From Syntrophales bacterium (GTDB lineage Bacteria > Desulfobacterota > Syntrophia > Syntrophales > UBA2210): a DNA stretch of 64,000 nucleotides. Positions 44,268 to 52,387 of this stretch are shown piece after piece. Both the position numbers and the translations under genes were made by a program. Every line of letters starts with the position of its first letter. The first letter of the stretch is position 1. Below the pieces are notes generated by a model. It ran no database searches and was not told the origin of the DNA. It saw only the letters and a list, made by a program, of their open reading frames with translations. The stretch is taken from positions 33,769 through 97,768 of the forward strand of contig JALOBE010000007.1 in the NCBI GenBank assembly GCA_023228425.1, written 5' to 3'.

Positions 44268-45359
44268 ATGGAAGAACTTTCCATGCACATTCTCGACATC
44301 GTGGAAAACTCGACCCGGGCGGGATCGCGGCTTGTCTCTATCGGTATTTCCGAATCAACCGTCGACGACAGCCTGATCATAGACATACAGGACGACGGAT
44401 CGGGAATGGACGGGGAATCGCTCAGGCGTGCCCTCGATCCTTTTTATACGACCAAGGAGGTTCGCAGGGTGGGGCTCGGGCTGCCCCTCCTGGCTCAGGC
44501 CGCCGAGACGACCGGCGGTTCTTTTTCCATAACATCCGAGGCCGACAGGGGAACCCGGGTGAGAGCGCTGTTCAGACTGAACCATGTGGACCGTCAACCC
44601 CTGGGCAGAATGGAACAGACCCTAACGACGCTGATGATGGGCAATCCCGAAGTTGATTTTGTATATTGCCACAGCAAGAACGGACGAAGCTACACCCTGG
44701 ACACGAGAGAGCTGCGCCGCTCGCTGGAAGATGTGCCGCTTACGCACACAGCCGTAATGGCCTTCATTCGAAGCACTATCCTGGAGAACCTCGCTGAGCT
44801 TGAAGGCGACTCTCCGGACATTCACAATGAAAAGCATTATTGTTTTGCCCATGGAGGACCACCTATGAAATCTAATGACGATATGCTTCTGGAAGAATTC
44901 TCTCAGGAGCAGATTCAGGAACTCGACGCGACGATCGAGGCCCACAAGAGCCAACCGGGAGGACTGATACCGGTCCTGGAAAAAGCGCAGGAACTTCTCG
45001 GGTTCCTGCCTGTTCCCGTTCAGCAGCGGATTGCCGGGGGACTGAACCTGCCTTTGAGCCAGGTATACGGCGTGGTGACCTTTTATTCACTGTTCACCAT
45101 GACTCCCCGGGGACGAAACACGATCCGCATCTGCCTGGGAACGGCATGTTATGTAAGGGGAGGGAAAAAAATTGCTGAAAATATCGAACGCATGCTCGCT
45201 ATCAAAGAGGGCGAGACAACGCCGGACAGGCGTTTTACCTACGAATCGGTCCGGTGTCTCGGTGCCTGTGGTCTCGGTCCGGTGGTGGTTGTCAACGACG
45301 ACGTACACGGCCGGGTCAAGCCCGACAGGATAAAACAAATCCTGGAAAACTACCAGTGA
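44268..45359 (+). CDS. GHKL ATPase fused in frame to NuoE/HydC-like [2Fe-2S] protein
   Basis: One uninterrupted 363-codon frame. Residues 1-110 form a GHKL ATPase (HILDIVENSTRAGS N box, DIQDDGSGMDG, RRVGLGLPLLAQAAET) and 110-195 a linker with SPDIHNEKHYCFAHG. From Met200 starts a thioredoxin-like NuoE domain: LIPVLEKAQELLGFLP, LSQVYGVVTFYSLF, and the cluster ligands CLGTAC (C289, C294) and CLGAC (C330, C334). Met200 (44865) has GGAGG 7 nt upstream, so a separate NuoE of 164 residues could be made from the same mRNA. In relatives the two functions are usually separate genes. Either a true fusion or an internal start is possible. It feeds electrons to the downstream NuoF-like flavoprotein. Confidence 0.88.
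   Translation: MEELSMHILDIVENSTRAGSRLVSIGISESTVDDSLIIDIQDDGSGMDGESLRRALDPFYTTKEVRRVGLGLPLLAQAAETTGGSFSITSEADRGTRVRALFRLNHVDRQPLGRMEQTLTTLMMGNPEVDFVYCHSKNGRSYTLDTRELRRSLEDVPLTHTAVMAFIRSTILENLAELEGDSPDIHNEKHYCFAHGGPPMKSNDDMLLEEFSQEQIQELDATIEAHKSQPGGLIPVLEKAQELLGFLPVPVQQRIAGGLNLPLSQVYGVVTFYSLFTMTPRGRNTIRICLGTACYVRGGKKIAENIERMLAIKEGETTPDRRFTYESVRCLGACGLGPVVVVNDDVHGRVKPDRIKQILENYQ
44853..44867 (+). promoter_or_regulatory. Internal SD and ATG for a separate NuoE product
   Basis: GGAGG (44853-44857), 7-nt spacer, ATG (44865-44867) in frame inside the fusion, exactly at the NuoE domain boundary. It looks like an inherited gene start whose upstream stop has been lost. Confidence 0.6.
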
Positions 45360-45368
45360 GGGAAAGTC

Positions 45369-45746
45369 ATGGCAAAACTCAAAATCGAGGACCTGAAAAA
45401 AATCAAGGAGCGGGTTCAGGCCGAAAACGCTCTCAGGGAAGGTGGTCGAAGGGTGCGAATAACAGTTCACATGGGAACCTGCGGAATCGCCGCGGGGGCG
45501 CGCACGGTCATGGACACCCTCATGCGGGAAATCGAGGAAGCTCAGGTTTCCGATGTCATGGTGACGACCTCCGGGTGCATGGGACTGTGCAGCCGGGAAC
45601 CGGAGATAACCGTAGAAATCCTGGGTGAGGAACCTATCGTCTATCAGCTCGTGGACAAAAACAAAATGCGCCAGATATTCAGGAGGCACGTTCTCCAGGG
45701 CGAGATTCAGACCCCTTTTGTCCTTGCCCGGGGGAAAGAACAATAA
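45369..45746 (+). CDS. Thioredoxin-like [2Fe-2S] ferredoxin subunit (HndB-like)
   Basis: 125 residues. Cys ligands HMGTCGIAAGA and TSGCMGLCSREP make one C-x3-C in the second motif, with one Cys in the first and Ala in place of the second, so the full four-Cys set is reduced. HndB-like proteins accompany NADP-reducing/Hyd complexes. SD GAGGGA is 5 nt before the ATG. It lies between the NuoE and NuoF fusions. It probably relays electrons or has a structural role, and the cluster may be incomplete. Confidence 0.78.
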   Translation: MAKLKIEDLKKIKERVQAENALREGGRRVRITVHMGTCGIAAGARTVMDTLMREIEEAQVSDVMVTTSGCMGLCSREPEITVEILGEEPIVYQLVDKNKMRQIFRRHVLQGEIQTPFVLARGKEQ

Positions 45747-45804
45747 TGATAATGATGAGGAAGACCCTCCACAGAACGATCTTACGAGAGGAGGTTGACA
45801 GCCG

Positions 45805-48800
45805 ATGAAGGTTTTTCGATCTCATATACTGATATGCGGTGGTACCGGCTGCCATACCACGGGCAGTGTCGAAGTGAAACAGGCCCTGGCCGCAGAACTG
45901 ACCAGGCGGAATCTGACTGACGAAATCAGGATCGTGGAAACCGGATGCAACGGATTCTGCGCCCTTGGTCCTGTCATGGTGGTTTATCCCGAGGGGATCA
46001 TGTACGTCCTGGTCAAGAAGGACGATATCCCCGAACTCGTGGATGAACATTTCCTCAAGGGACGGCCGCTGGAACGGCTCTTCTACAAAGAAGCCGTCAC
46101 GGAAGAGCGCATTCCCCTGATGCATGACATACCTTTTTTCGCCCACCAGAAGCTGAGAGTTTTGAGAAACAAGGGGCTCATCGATCCCGAAGTCATCGAC
46201 GAATACATCGCCCGCGATGGATATTCGGGGATGGCAAAAGCGCTCTCGGACATGACACCCGAGGAGGTCATACAGGAAGTTCTCGACTCAGGCCTTCGCG
46301 GACGGGGTGGAGCAGGGTTCCCCACGGGACTCAAGTGGAAGTTCGCCGCCCAATCGAAGGGCGACGTCAAGTACGTGCTCTGCAATGCCGACGAGGGAGA
46401 TCCGGGAGCATTCATGGATCGCAGCATTCTCGAAGCGGACCCCCACGCCGTTCTGGAAGGCATGGTGATCGCCGCCAGGGCCATCGGTTCCTCCAAGGGG
46501 TACATTTATTGCCGGGCCGAGTACCCGCTGGCGATTCAGCGCCTCACCATCGCCATCAACCAGGCGAAGGAATACGGTCTCCTGGGCACGAACATCCTCG
46601 GGACAGGGTTTACCTTCGACATTGAAATCTACCGGGGCGCCGGCGCCTTTGTCTGCGGAGAAGAGACGGCACTTATGACGTCTATCGAAGGCAAACGGGG
46701 CATGCCCCGTCCACGACCGCCCTTCCCCGCCGCGGAGGGCCTCTGGAAAAAGCCAAGCATCCTCAACAACGTGGAGACTCTCGCCAATATTGGACAGATC
46801 ATCGACAGGGGAAGTGCCTGGTTTGCCTCCGTGGGCACCGAAAAGAGCAAGGGAACCAAGGTTTTTGCCCTCACCGGTGATGTCAACAACGTGGGCCTTG
46901 TCGAAGTTCCCATGGGAACACCGCTGGGAACCATCGTCTACGATATCGGCGGAGGAATCCCCAAGGGCAAGAAGTTCAAGGCCGCTCAACTCGGTGGACC
47001 CTCGGGCGGCATGATCCCGATCCGGCACCTGAACGCTCCCGTGGACTTCGAGACTGTTGCCGAACTGGGCGCCATCATGGGGTCCGGCGGTCTTATCGTC
47101 ATGAACGAAGATATGTGCAGTGTCGATATGGCCCGGTTCTTCATGGATTTCTGCCAGGACGAATCCTGCGGAAAATGCGTCCCCTGCAGGGAAGGCACAA
47201 AGCGGATGCTTGAAATCCTGACAAACATATGTGAGGGCCGTGGAAAAGAGGGCGACATAGAACTGCTCGAAGAAATGGCCGCCATAATAAGGGATTCCTC
47301 CCTCTGCGGGCTCGGTCAGACAGCGGCTAATCCGGTACTCAGCACCATACGCTATTTCAGAAGCGAATACGAGGCTCACATCCGCGACAAGCGCTGTCCC
47401 GCGGGAGTCTGTACCGCACTGTTCAGGTCTCCCTGTCAGAACGCCTGCCCCGTCGGCATGGATGTTCCGTCCTATCTCGCACTGGTCCGGGCGGGCCGTT
47501 TCGACGATGCCTACAAGATCCTTCTGAGGACAAACCCCTTCCCGGCCATCTGCGGGCGGGTCTGTGATCATCAGTGCCAGGCCAAGTGCCGCCGCGCGCA
47601 GTCAGACGAGGCCGTTGCCATCAAATTCATCAAGCGCTTCATTACCGACAATGGACTCAAGCCGGCAATCGCCGCCGTACCGGTCTCTCGAAGGGAAAAA
47701 ATCGCCGTTGTCGGAGCCGGCCCCGCCGGCCTGACGGCTGCCAGGGACCTCGCGATCCGGGGCTACAAGGTTACTGTCTATGAAGAGCTTCCTCAAGCCG
47801 GAGGCATGATGCGCTACGGGATTCCCTCCTACAGGCTTCCCCGGGACGTGATGGACGGTGAAATCGACGACATCAGGGCGCTGGGCGTTGACATCATCTG
47901 CAACACCAGGGTAGGCCGGGACATATCATTCGGTGAACTCAACGACTCCTTCGACTATATCTACCTCGCCCCCGGTGCCCACACGAGCCAGCCCCTGGGC
48001 ATCGCGGGAGACGATTCTTCCGGAGTTTACGGCGGTGTTGAATTCCTCAGGAACTTCAACCTCAATGAAAATTCCTGGATCGAGGGTGAAAAGACCCTCG
48101 GCGAACGAGTTGCCGTCATCGGTGGAGGAAACTCCGCCATAGATGCGGCGCGGGTTGCGCGCCGTCTCGGTGCCGATGTAACCATTCTCTACAGGAGGGC
48201 GCGGGAGGATATGCCCGCCGCCGAAGAGGAAATCATCGCCGCCGAACATGAAGGAATCAAGATCGAGTATTTCGTAGCGCCTCTTTCCATCATGGTCGAG
48301 GATGGAACGGCGCGGGGTATTACCTGCCGGCGCATGATGCCCGGTGATTTCGACCGGAGCGGCCGTCGACGGCCCGTTCCGGTGGAGGGCTCCGAATTCA
48401 CCCTTGCCGTGGATTCCATTATATCCGCCATCGGGCAGGAGCCGGATCCAGGTTTTGTCCCCAATGAAAGCGGCATTTCCGTCAACAGATGGTCCTGCTT
48501 TGATATAGCCGAAGGCCTGAAAGCTCAAACCACCAATCCGAAATTCTTCGCCGGGGGCGATGCCGTGACGGGCCCCTGGACGGTGATCGGCGCCATCCAG
48601 GCGGGACATCGTGCGGCTATCGAAATAGACGAGACAATCAGGGCAAAGAACGGAGAACCAGCCTGGGAGGCCCCGGAAGAGGAAGTGATCGACGTTCCCT
48701 TCGAGATCGACGAAGACTCCGAGGAACAGCCCCAGGCGGCAATGCCCGAACTGGAGGCGGCCCAGAGAATCGTGAATTTCGCCGAGGTGGAACTCGGCTA

Positions 48801-48861
48801 CTCTCTCGAAACGGCCATCAGGGAAGCATCCCGATGTCTGCGGTGCGACGCGGAAATATGA
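45805..48861 (+). CDS. NuoF-like NADH dehydrogenase subunit fused to GltD-like FAD oxidoreductase
   Basis: 1018 residues in three modules. (1) N-terminal [2Fe-2S] thioredoxin-like domain: C11, C16, C48, C52. (2) NuoF core: FMN/NADH site GLRGRGGAGFPTGLKWKF (164-181), NADEGDPGAF (194-203), GAGAFVCGEETALMTSIEG (278-296), 4Fe-4S cluster C455/C458/C461 and C501. (3) GltD-like part: cluster ligands C544, C548, C583, C587, C591, C595, then FAD Rossmann GAGPAGLTAA (637-646) and NADPH Rossmann VIGGGNSAIDAARVARRLG, ending CLRC (1011-1014). Hyd- and Nfn-type complexes couple NADH, NADPH and ferredoxin by bifurcation. No HydA, FdhA or NfnA is here. Confidence 0.93.
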   Translation: MKVFRSHILICGGTGCHTTGSVEVKQALAAELTRRNLTDEIRIVETGCNGFCALGPVMVVYPEGIMYVLVKKDDIPELVDEHFLKGRPLERLFYKEAVTEERIPLMHDIPFFAHQKLRVLRNKGLIDPEVIDEYIARDGYSGMAKALSDMTPEEVIQEVLDSGLRGRGGAGFPTGLKWKFAAQSKGDVKYVLCNADEGDPGAFMDRSILEADPHAVLEGMVIAARAIGSSKGYIYCRAEYPLAIQRLTIAINQAKEYGLLGTNILGTGFTFDIEIYRGAGAFVCGEETALMTSIEGKRGMPRPRPPFPAAEGLWKKPSILNNVETLANIGQIIDRGSAWFASVGTEKSKGTKVFALTGDVNNVGLVEVPMGTPLGTIVYDIGGGIPKGKKFKAAQLGGPSGGMIPIRHLNAPVDFETVAELGAIMGSGGLIVMNEDMCSVDMARFFMDFCQDESCGKCVPCREGTKRMLEILTNICEGRGKEGDIELLEEMAAIIRDSSLCGLGQTAANPVLSTIRYFRSEYEAHIRDKRCPAGVCTALFRSPCQNACPVGMDVPSYLALVRAGRFDDAYKILLRTNPFPAICGRVCDHQCQAKCRRAQSDEAVAIKFIKRFITDNGLKPAIAAVPVSRREKIAVVGAGPAGLTAARDLAIRGYKVTVYEELPQAGGMMRYGIPSYRLPRDVMDGEIDDIRALGVDIICNTRVGRDISFGELNDSFDYIYLAPGAHTSQPLGIAGDDSSGVYGGVEFLRNFNLNENSWIEGEKTLGERVAVIGGGNSAIDAARVARRLGADVTILYRRAREDMPAAEEEIIAAEHEGIKIEYFVAPLSIMVEDGTARGITCRRMMPGDFDRSGRRRPVPVEGSEFTLAVDSIISAIGQEPDPGFVPNESGISVNRWSCFDIAEGLKAQTTNPKFFAGGDAVTGPWTVIGAIQAGHRAAIEIDETIRAKNGEPAWEAPEEEVIDVPFEIDEDSEEQPQAAMPELEAAQRIVNFAEVELGYSLETAIREASRCLRCDAEI

Positions 48862-48885
48862 CCGTCTGAAAAGACCGGCAGGACA

Positions 48886-48917
48886 GGCCCCCGCACGGAA
48901 TCGCGGGGGCCTTTTTT
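48886..48917. terminator. Terminator between convergent nuoF/GltD and thiE
   Basis: A 9-bp perfect stem GGCCCCCGC (48886-48894) and GCGGGGGCC (48903-48911), followed by T6 on the + strand. It ends the electron-transfer operon. Confidence 0.9.
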
Positions 48918-49545
48918 ACGACTTCGCCGTGGCTGCATCAACGATGTCCCGGAGGCGGCGGGCCGCCTTTTCAGGATCGTCGGCGGCACAGACGGCGGAA
49001 ACAACGGCAAGGCTGTCGGCTCCAGCTTCAACCACCTCACGGGCGTTGGATTCATTGATCCCGCCGATGGCTACCAGGGGGTGGCGACTGAAAGATTTGA
49101 TCGCTCGAAGGCCTTCCAGTCCCCAGGGTCTTCCGGTATCTGTCTTGGTGGGCGTCGCGAACACGGGACTCGCGGCGATATAGGAAACATCACGGCCCTG
49201 AAAATATTCGACATCGTCCCAGGTTTCCACCGATACCCCGATAATGGCCCGCTCTCCCATGAGCCGGCGGGCAACATCATAGGGCATGTCATCCCCGCCG
49301 ATATGCACCCCATCGGCGCCGCCGGCAAGAGCAACGTCGATCCGGTCGTTAATGATGAGCGGTACAGGAAATGGGCGAAGAAGCTCCCTGACCGCCAGCG
49401 CCTCGGCAACAAAATCTCTCGTTGAAAACGTCTTCTCCCGAAGCTGCACGCAGGAGACACCGCCCCGCACCGCCTCCAGTACCACATCCGCCAGAGACCT
49501 GCCGCCGCAAAGCCCCCTGTCCGTTACCAGGTACACGCCTTTCAT
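48916..49545 (-). CDS. thiE: Thiamine phosphate synthase
   Basis: Joins HMP pyrophosphate and thiazole phosphate to thiamine phosphate. It is 209 residues, a TIM barrel: YLVTDRGLCGGRSLADVV, CVQLREKTFSTRDFV (phosphate loop), LIINDRIDVALAGGADGVHI, VGVSVETWDDVEY, YIAASPVFATPTK, and LVAIGGINESNAREVVEAGA. The usual HxGQxD motif reads HIGGDD, a Gln-to-Gly change. ATG 49545 overlaps the thiM stop as ATGA, with GGAAGAG as SD. The frame is open 8 codons upstream, but this is less likely. Confidence 0.94.
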   Translation of the reverse strand: MKGVYLVTDRGLCGGRSLADVVLEAVRGGVSCVQLREKTFSTRDFVAEALAVRELLRPFPVPLIINDRIDVALAGGADGVHIGGDDMPYDVARRLMGERAIIGVSVETWDDVEYFQGRDVSYIAASPVFATPTKTDTGRPWGLEGLRAIKSFSRHPLVAIGGINESNAREVVEAGADSLAVVSAVCAADDPEKAARRLRDIVDAATAKS

Positions 49546-50351
49546 GACTGCTCTTCCATCCTGAGGCAATGTTCGATATCCCTCTCGTCGAGATCGTACA
49601 GGACATCATAAAAATGCATCTGCAGTGAACCGGGGCCGGCCGATTTCGCGGCGGCCATCTCACCGGCAATGCCCATCACCGCCATGGCCTTGACGGCAGC
49701 GGCCAGGGAATCCTTTTCCACAGCGGCGAAGGCCGCGCACAAAGCCGATGCCGTACAGCCGAAACCCGTTACCCGTGTCATCATCGGATGACCGTTGAAG
49801 AGTTTAACCACCCTGGAACCGTTCACAACATAATCAATGGCTCCGGTCGCGCAGACGGTACATCCGTGGTACCGGCTCACACGCTGAGCGGCCTCGAGAG
49901 CCTCATCGGATCCGACTGTGCTGTCCACTCCCTTCGTTCTCGTTCCATCATCGAGGAGGGCCATCACTTCCGATGCGTTTGCCCGGATAATCGTCGGCCT
50001 GTAGTCCTTGATAAGCTGACGGACCGTACCGGTTCGGTAGGCCGTCGCGCCTGCTCCCGCGGGATCGATAATGACGGGGACATCCATCTCAACGGCACGG
50101 CGGAAAGCCTTGAACATTCCCCTTACCCAGGACTCGCTGAGAGTCCCGATATTGATCACCAGTGCCGATGCCATGGCGGCCATAACCTCCACTTCCTCCT
50201 CGGCATGGATCATCACCGGCGAGGCGCCAAGAGCCAGAAGGGCGTTGGCGGTGTTGTTCATTGCCACGTAGTTGGTTATGTTGTGTATAAGCGGAGCGGA
50301 ACCGCGTATGGCTTCAAGTGACGCATGGATATCCCTCGGTGTAACCATCAT
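49542..50351 (-). CDS. thiM: Hydroxyethylthiazole kinase
   Basis: Phosphorylates the thiazole alcohol for thiamine salvage. It is 269 residues, the ribokinase-like fold: LIHNITNYVAMNNTANALLA, SPVMIHAEEEVEVMAAMASA, VIIDPAGAGATAYRTGTVRQ, and TGFGCTASALCAAFAAVEK (catalytic Cys/Asp region). It is preceded by the TPP riboswitch. No thiD is next to it, so HMP kinase must be elsewhere. The SD GGGAGG is 5 nt before the ATG. Confidence 0.94.
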   Translation of the reverse strand: MMVTPRDIHASLEAIRGSAPLIHNITNYVAMNNTANALLALGASPVMIHAEEEVEVMAAMASALVINIGTLSESWVRGMFKAFRRAVEMDVPVIIDPAGAGATAYRTGTVRQLIKDYRPTIIRANASEVMALLDDGTRTKGVDSTVGSDEALEAAQRVSRYHGCTVCATGAIDYVVNGSRVVKLFNGHPMMTRVTGFGCTASALCAAFAAVEKDSLAAAVKAMAVMGIAGEMAAAKSAGPGSLQMHFYDVLYDLDERDIEHCLRMEEQS

Positions 50352-50427
50352 TTGAACCTCCCTGCCTCGAGCATGTCATTATTTCCCACCACGTACTCTT
50401 CCTGATTTTCCCCTTTCGCGTCAATAC

Positions 50428-50462
50428 AAAAAACCCTTTCGTCTCTGCCGGGAGAAAGGGTT
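50428..50462 (-). terminator. Riboswitch-controlled intrinsic terminator before thiM
   Basis: On the minus strand AACCCTTTC (50462-50454) pairs with GAAAGGGTT (50440-50432), loop 13 nt, followed by U6. It lies between the TPP aptamer and the thiM SD. This is the classic place for TPP-induced termination. Confidence 0.85.
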
Positions 50463-50477
50463 GCCTCGTTGCCGCTA

Positions 50478-50560
50478 TTCCTCCCTACGCCGGCATTATC
50501 CGGATCAGGTTCAACGGGTATGTTCTCAGACAGGCACCTCAACCTGCCACCCCTTTGTTT
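50478..50560 (-). promoter_or_regulatory. TPP (THI-element) riboswitch aptamer
   Basis: Read on the minus strand: GGGGTGGC, CTGAGA, ACCC, then GAACCTGATCCGGATAATG and CCGGCGTAGGGA. These match the conserved THI box almost exactly (CCGG-for-CTGG arms are compensatory). It binds thiamine pyrophosphate. The terminator directly downstream should be stabilised by ligand, repressing thiM-thiE. Confidence 0.96.
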
Positions 50561-50695
50561 GTAGTCATTACCTACAGGCGATTCCGGGTTTTGTCAACTC
50601 CTATCGCTCCATGCATCGCCACCATTTACGGTGTATCCCGCATCGGTCGTTTTTTACTTCATTTACGATCTTCTCAACCCTTTCGAGCTTTCTTC

Positions 50696-50724
50696 TTGAC
50701 CATGCTCAAAACATGGTCCACAAT
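50696..50724 (+). promoter_or_regulatory. Promoter with palindrome in the spacer (SDR gene)
   Basis: TTGACC (50696-50701), 17-bp spacer, CACAAT (50719-50724). GACCATG-N7-CATGGTC (50698-50718) is a perfect inverted repeat reaching into the -35. It resembles the mdh-operon promoter in layout. A repressor or activator dimer would sit between -35 and -10. Confidence 0.5.
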
Positions 50725-50830
50725 GGCGAAATAACGAAAAGCCGACCCGCCGCGGGTGCCTCCCCGCGGATCAGGGCCGCGGGCCGCCGGTTTCTGTTTC
50801 GTACCGATGAACTGAAGAAAGGATTGTACC

Positions 50831-51685
50831 ATGTCAAAGAGCACCATTGATCTCCGGGAACCCGTCATCACCAAAAACGATATACTATATGTCAACGACC
50901 CATACTTTGTCAGCGGCAACGTCTGCATCGTCACCGGCGCGTCCAGCGGTATCGGGCGGGCGGTAGCGCTTGCCATGGCCGCGAATAACCTTACCGTGGT
51001 CTGCGCGGACATCAACGAAGCCGGCGGAAAGGAAACAGTGGCTCTCGCTGAAAAGCTGGGAGGAAAAGCTGTTTTCGTAACCGTTGATTTGACCAGTGAT
51101 GACTCCATGGTCACCTGTGTCGAAAGGGCGGCCGAACTTGGCGACATCAAGTACCTGGCCAACATAGCGGGGCTTCAGCATATCGACCCCATTGAGCGCT
51201 TTCCCATGAAAATGTACGACCTTATGCAGACCATCATGTTGAGGGCTCCCTTCTTTCTCACTCAGCTTGTCATCCCCCATATCAGAAAGAGTTCCGACGG
51301 CATGGGAGCTATCGGAAACATGGCCTCGGTTCACGCCCATATCTGTACGCTGAACAAGCCTGTTTATAACATTACGAAGTTCGGGCTTCGCGGCCTGTCT
51401 CAATCAACGGCCGCCGAGGGCGAAGGAAAAATAAGAGCCTTTACGGTCAGTGTCGGCTTTGTAAAAACCCCCCTCGCACTGGGACAGATACCCTCTCAGG
51501 CCGAGCAGCGAGGCATCACCCATGAAGAGGTTGTTCGTGATGTCATGATGGGAAAATCCCGCGTCAAGGAAATGATGAGTCCTGTTGATGTGGCAAACCT
51601 CTTTGTTTTCGGCATGTCACGTCACGGGAATTATCTGGTGGGCGGTGACCTCCTGTTTGACGGAGGCATGGTGCTGACGTACTGA
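50831..51685 (+). CDS. Short-chain dehydrogenase/reductase
   Basis: 284 residues. Rossmann nucleotide motif VTGASSGIGRAVALA, NAG-type variant ANIAGLQHIDP, catalytic YNITK (Tyr and Lys), and active-site Ser in GNMASVHAHICT. The C-terminus is typical of FabG- or hydroxybutyrate-dehydrogenase-like SDRs (VGGDLLFDGGMVL). A 27-residue N-terminal extension (about MSKSTIDLREPVITKNDI) precedes the core. Substrate unknown. SD AAAGGA 7 nt upstream. Confidence 0.9.
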   Translation: MSKSTIDLREPVITKNDILYVNDPYFVSGNVCIVTGASSGIGRAVALAMAANNLTVVCADINEAGGKETVALAEKLGGKAVFVTVDLTSDDSMVTCVERAAELGDIKYLANIAGLQHIDPIERFPMKMYDLMQTIMLRAPFFLTQLVIPHIRKSSDGMGAIGNMASVHAHICTLNKPVYNITKFGLRGLSQSTAAEGEGKIRAFTVSVGFVKTPLALGQIPSQAEQRGITHEEVVRDVMMGKSRVKEMMSPVDVANLFVFGMSRHGNYLVGGDLLFDGGMVLTY

Positions 51686-51764
51686 TTCACGCACCGGCCA
51701 TCGCGAGAGACAGCGGGATACAGGATAAATTTCTGAACGGTCATTTCGACCAAGGAGGGACGTG

Positions 51765-52202
51765 ATGTTTACAAAGATATTGTATCCTACTGATTTTTCG
51801 ACCGAAGCGATCCGGGCGCGCGATTTCGTCATGAAGCTCAAAGAAGCCGGCACGGAGGAAGTTATCGTACTCCACGTAATCGACCGCCGGGGCATAAGCG
51901 ATTTGTCGCGCTTTGCCACGAAGGATCTATCCGACATCATCAACGACATGGAAACCAAGGCCCTGAAGGAAATGCGCAAGATTGAAAGGGAACTCCAGGA
52001 TCTTGGTTTGAAGGTGACCCTGCGAGTTGATCGGGGAGATCCCTTCAAAGAGATATTACGCGTTCAGAAAGAAGAAGCTGTTTCACTTATCGTCATCGGG
52101 GCCCGGGGAAAGGCCGACAGTTTCCCTTCCATGCTCCTCGGCTCCGTTTCGTACAACCTGGTCAGGAACGCCTCATGTCCCGTCCTGGTGGTAAAGAAAT
52201 AG
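51765..52202 (+). CDS. Universal stress protein UspA family
   Basis: 145 residues. It starts MFTKILYPTDFSTEAIRA and ends with the ATP-binding glycine-rich loop: VIGARGKADSFPSMLLGSVS and NLVRNASCPVLVVK. Ser/Arg positions match ATP-binding Usp members (G-2x-G-9x-GS motif). SD AAGGAGG lies 6 nt before ATG 51765. GTG 51762 is also possible. AAGGAGG lies inside GTCATTTCGACCAAGGAGGG, which resembles the start of a common repeat (see 61887-61971). Confidence 0.88.
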   Translation: MFTKILYPTDFSTEAIRARDFVMKLKEAGTEEVIVLHVIDRRGISDLSRFATKDLSDIINDMETKALKEMRKIERELQDLGLKVTLRVDRGDPFKEILRVQKEEAVSLIVIGARGKADSFPSMLLGSVSYNLVRNASCPVLVVKK

Positions 52203-52387
52203 CTGAAGGAGAATGACCGGTCTGCAGGAAGTGCTGAGTACCGATGTGTCCCACGGCGGGGCACCACAATATATAGTATCCTTTTTGTGTCATACTACCT
52301 TCCGTTGTGTTTTTTCTTTACACGACCGGCTCGTTCTGATATGTTTTCGCGGAAGAACGCTGTGATATCTTCTGCGGACAGGGTGGG

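Noticed and set aside
46288..47571. 427-codon minus-strand frame in the NuoF gene
   Set aside because: Antisense to an unambiguous NuoF. No motif, no SD, no promoter.
42286..48861. [FeFe]-hydrogenase identity for the redox operon
   Set aside because: No H-cluster (TSCCP, PCxxKxxE) protein is encoded in the window; only NuoE/NuoF-like subunits are present.
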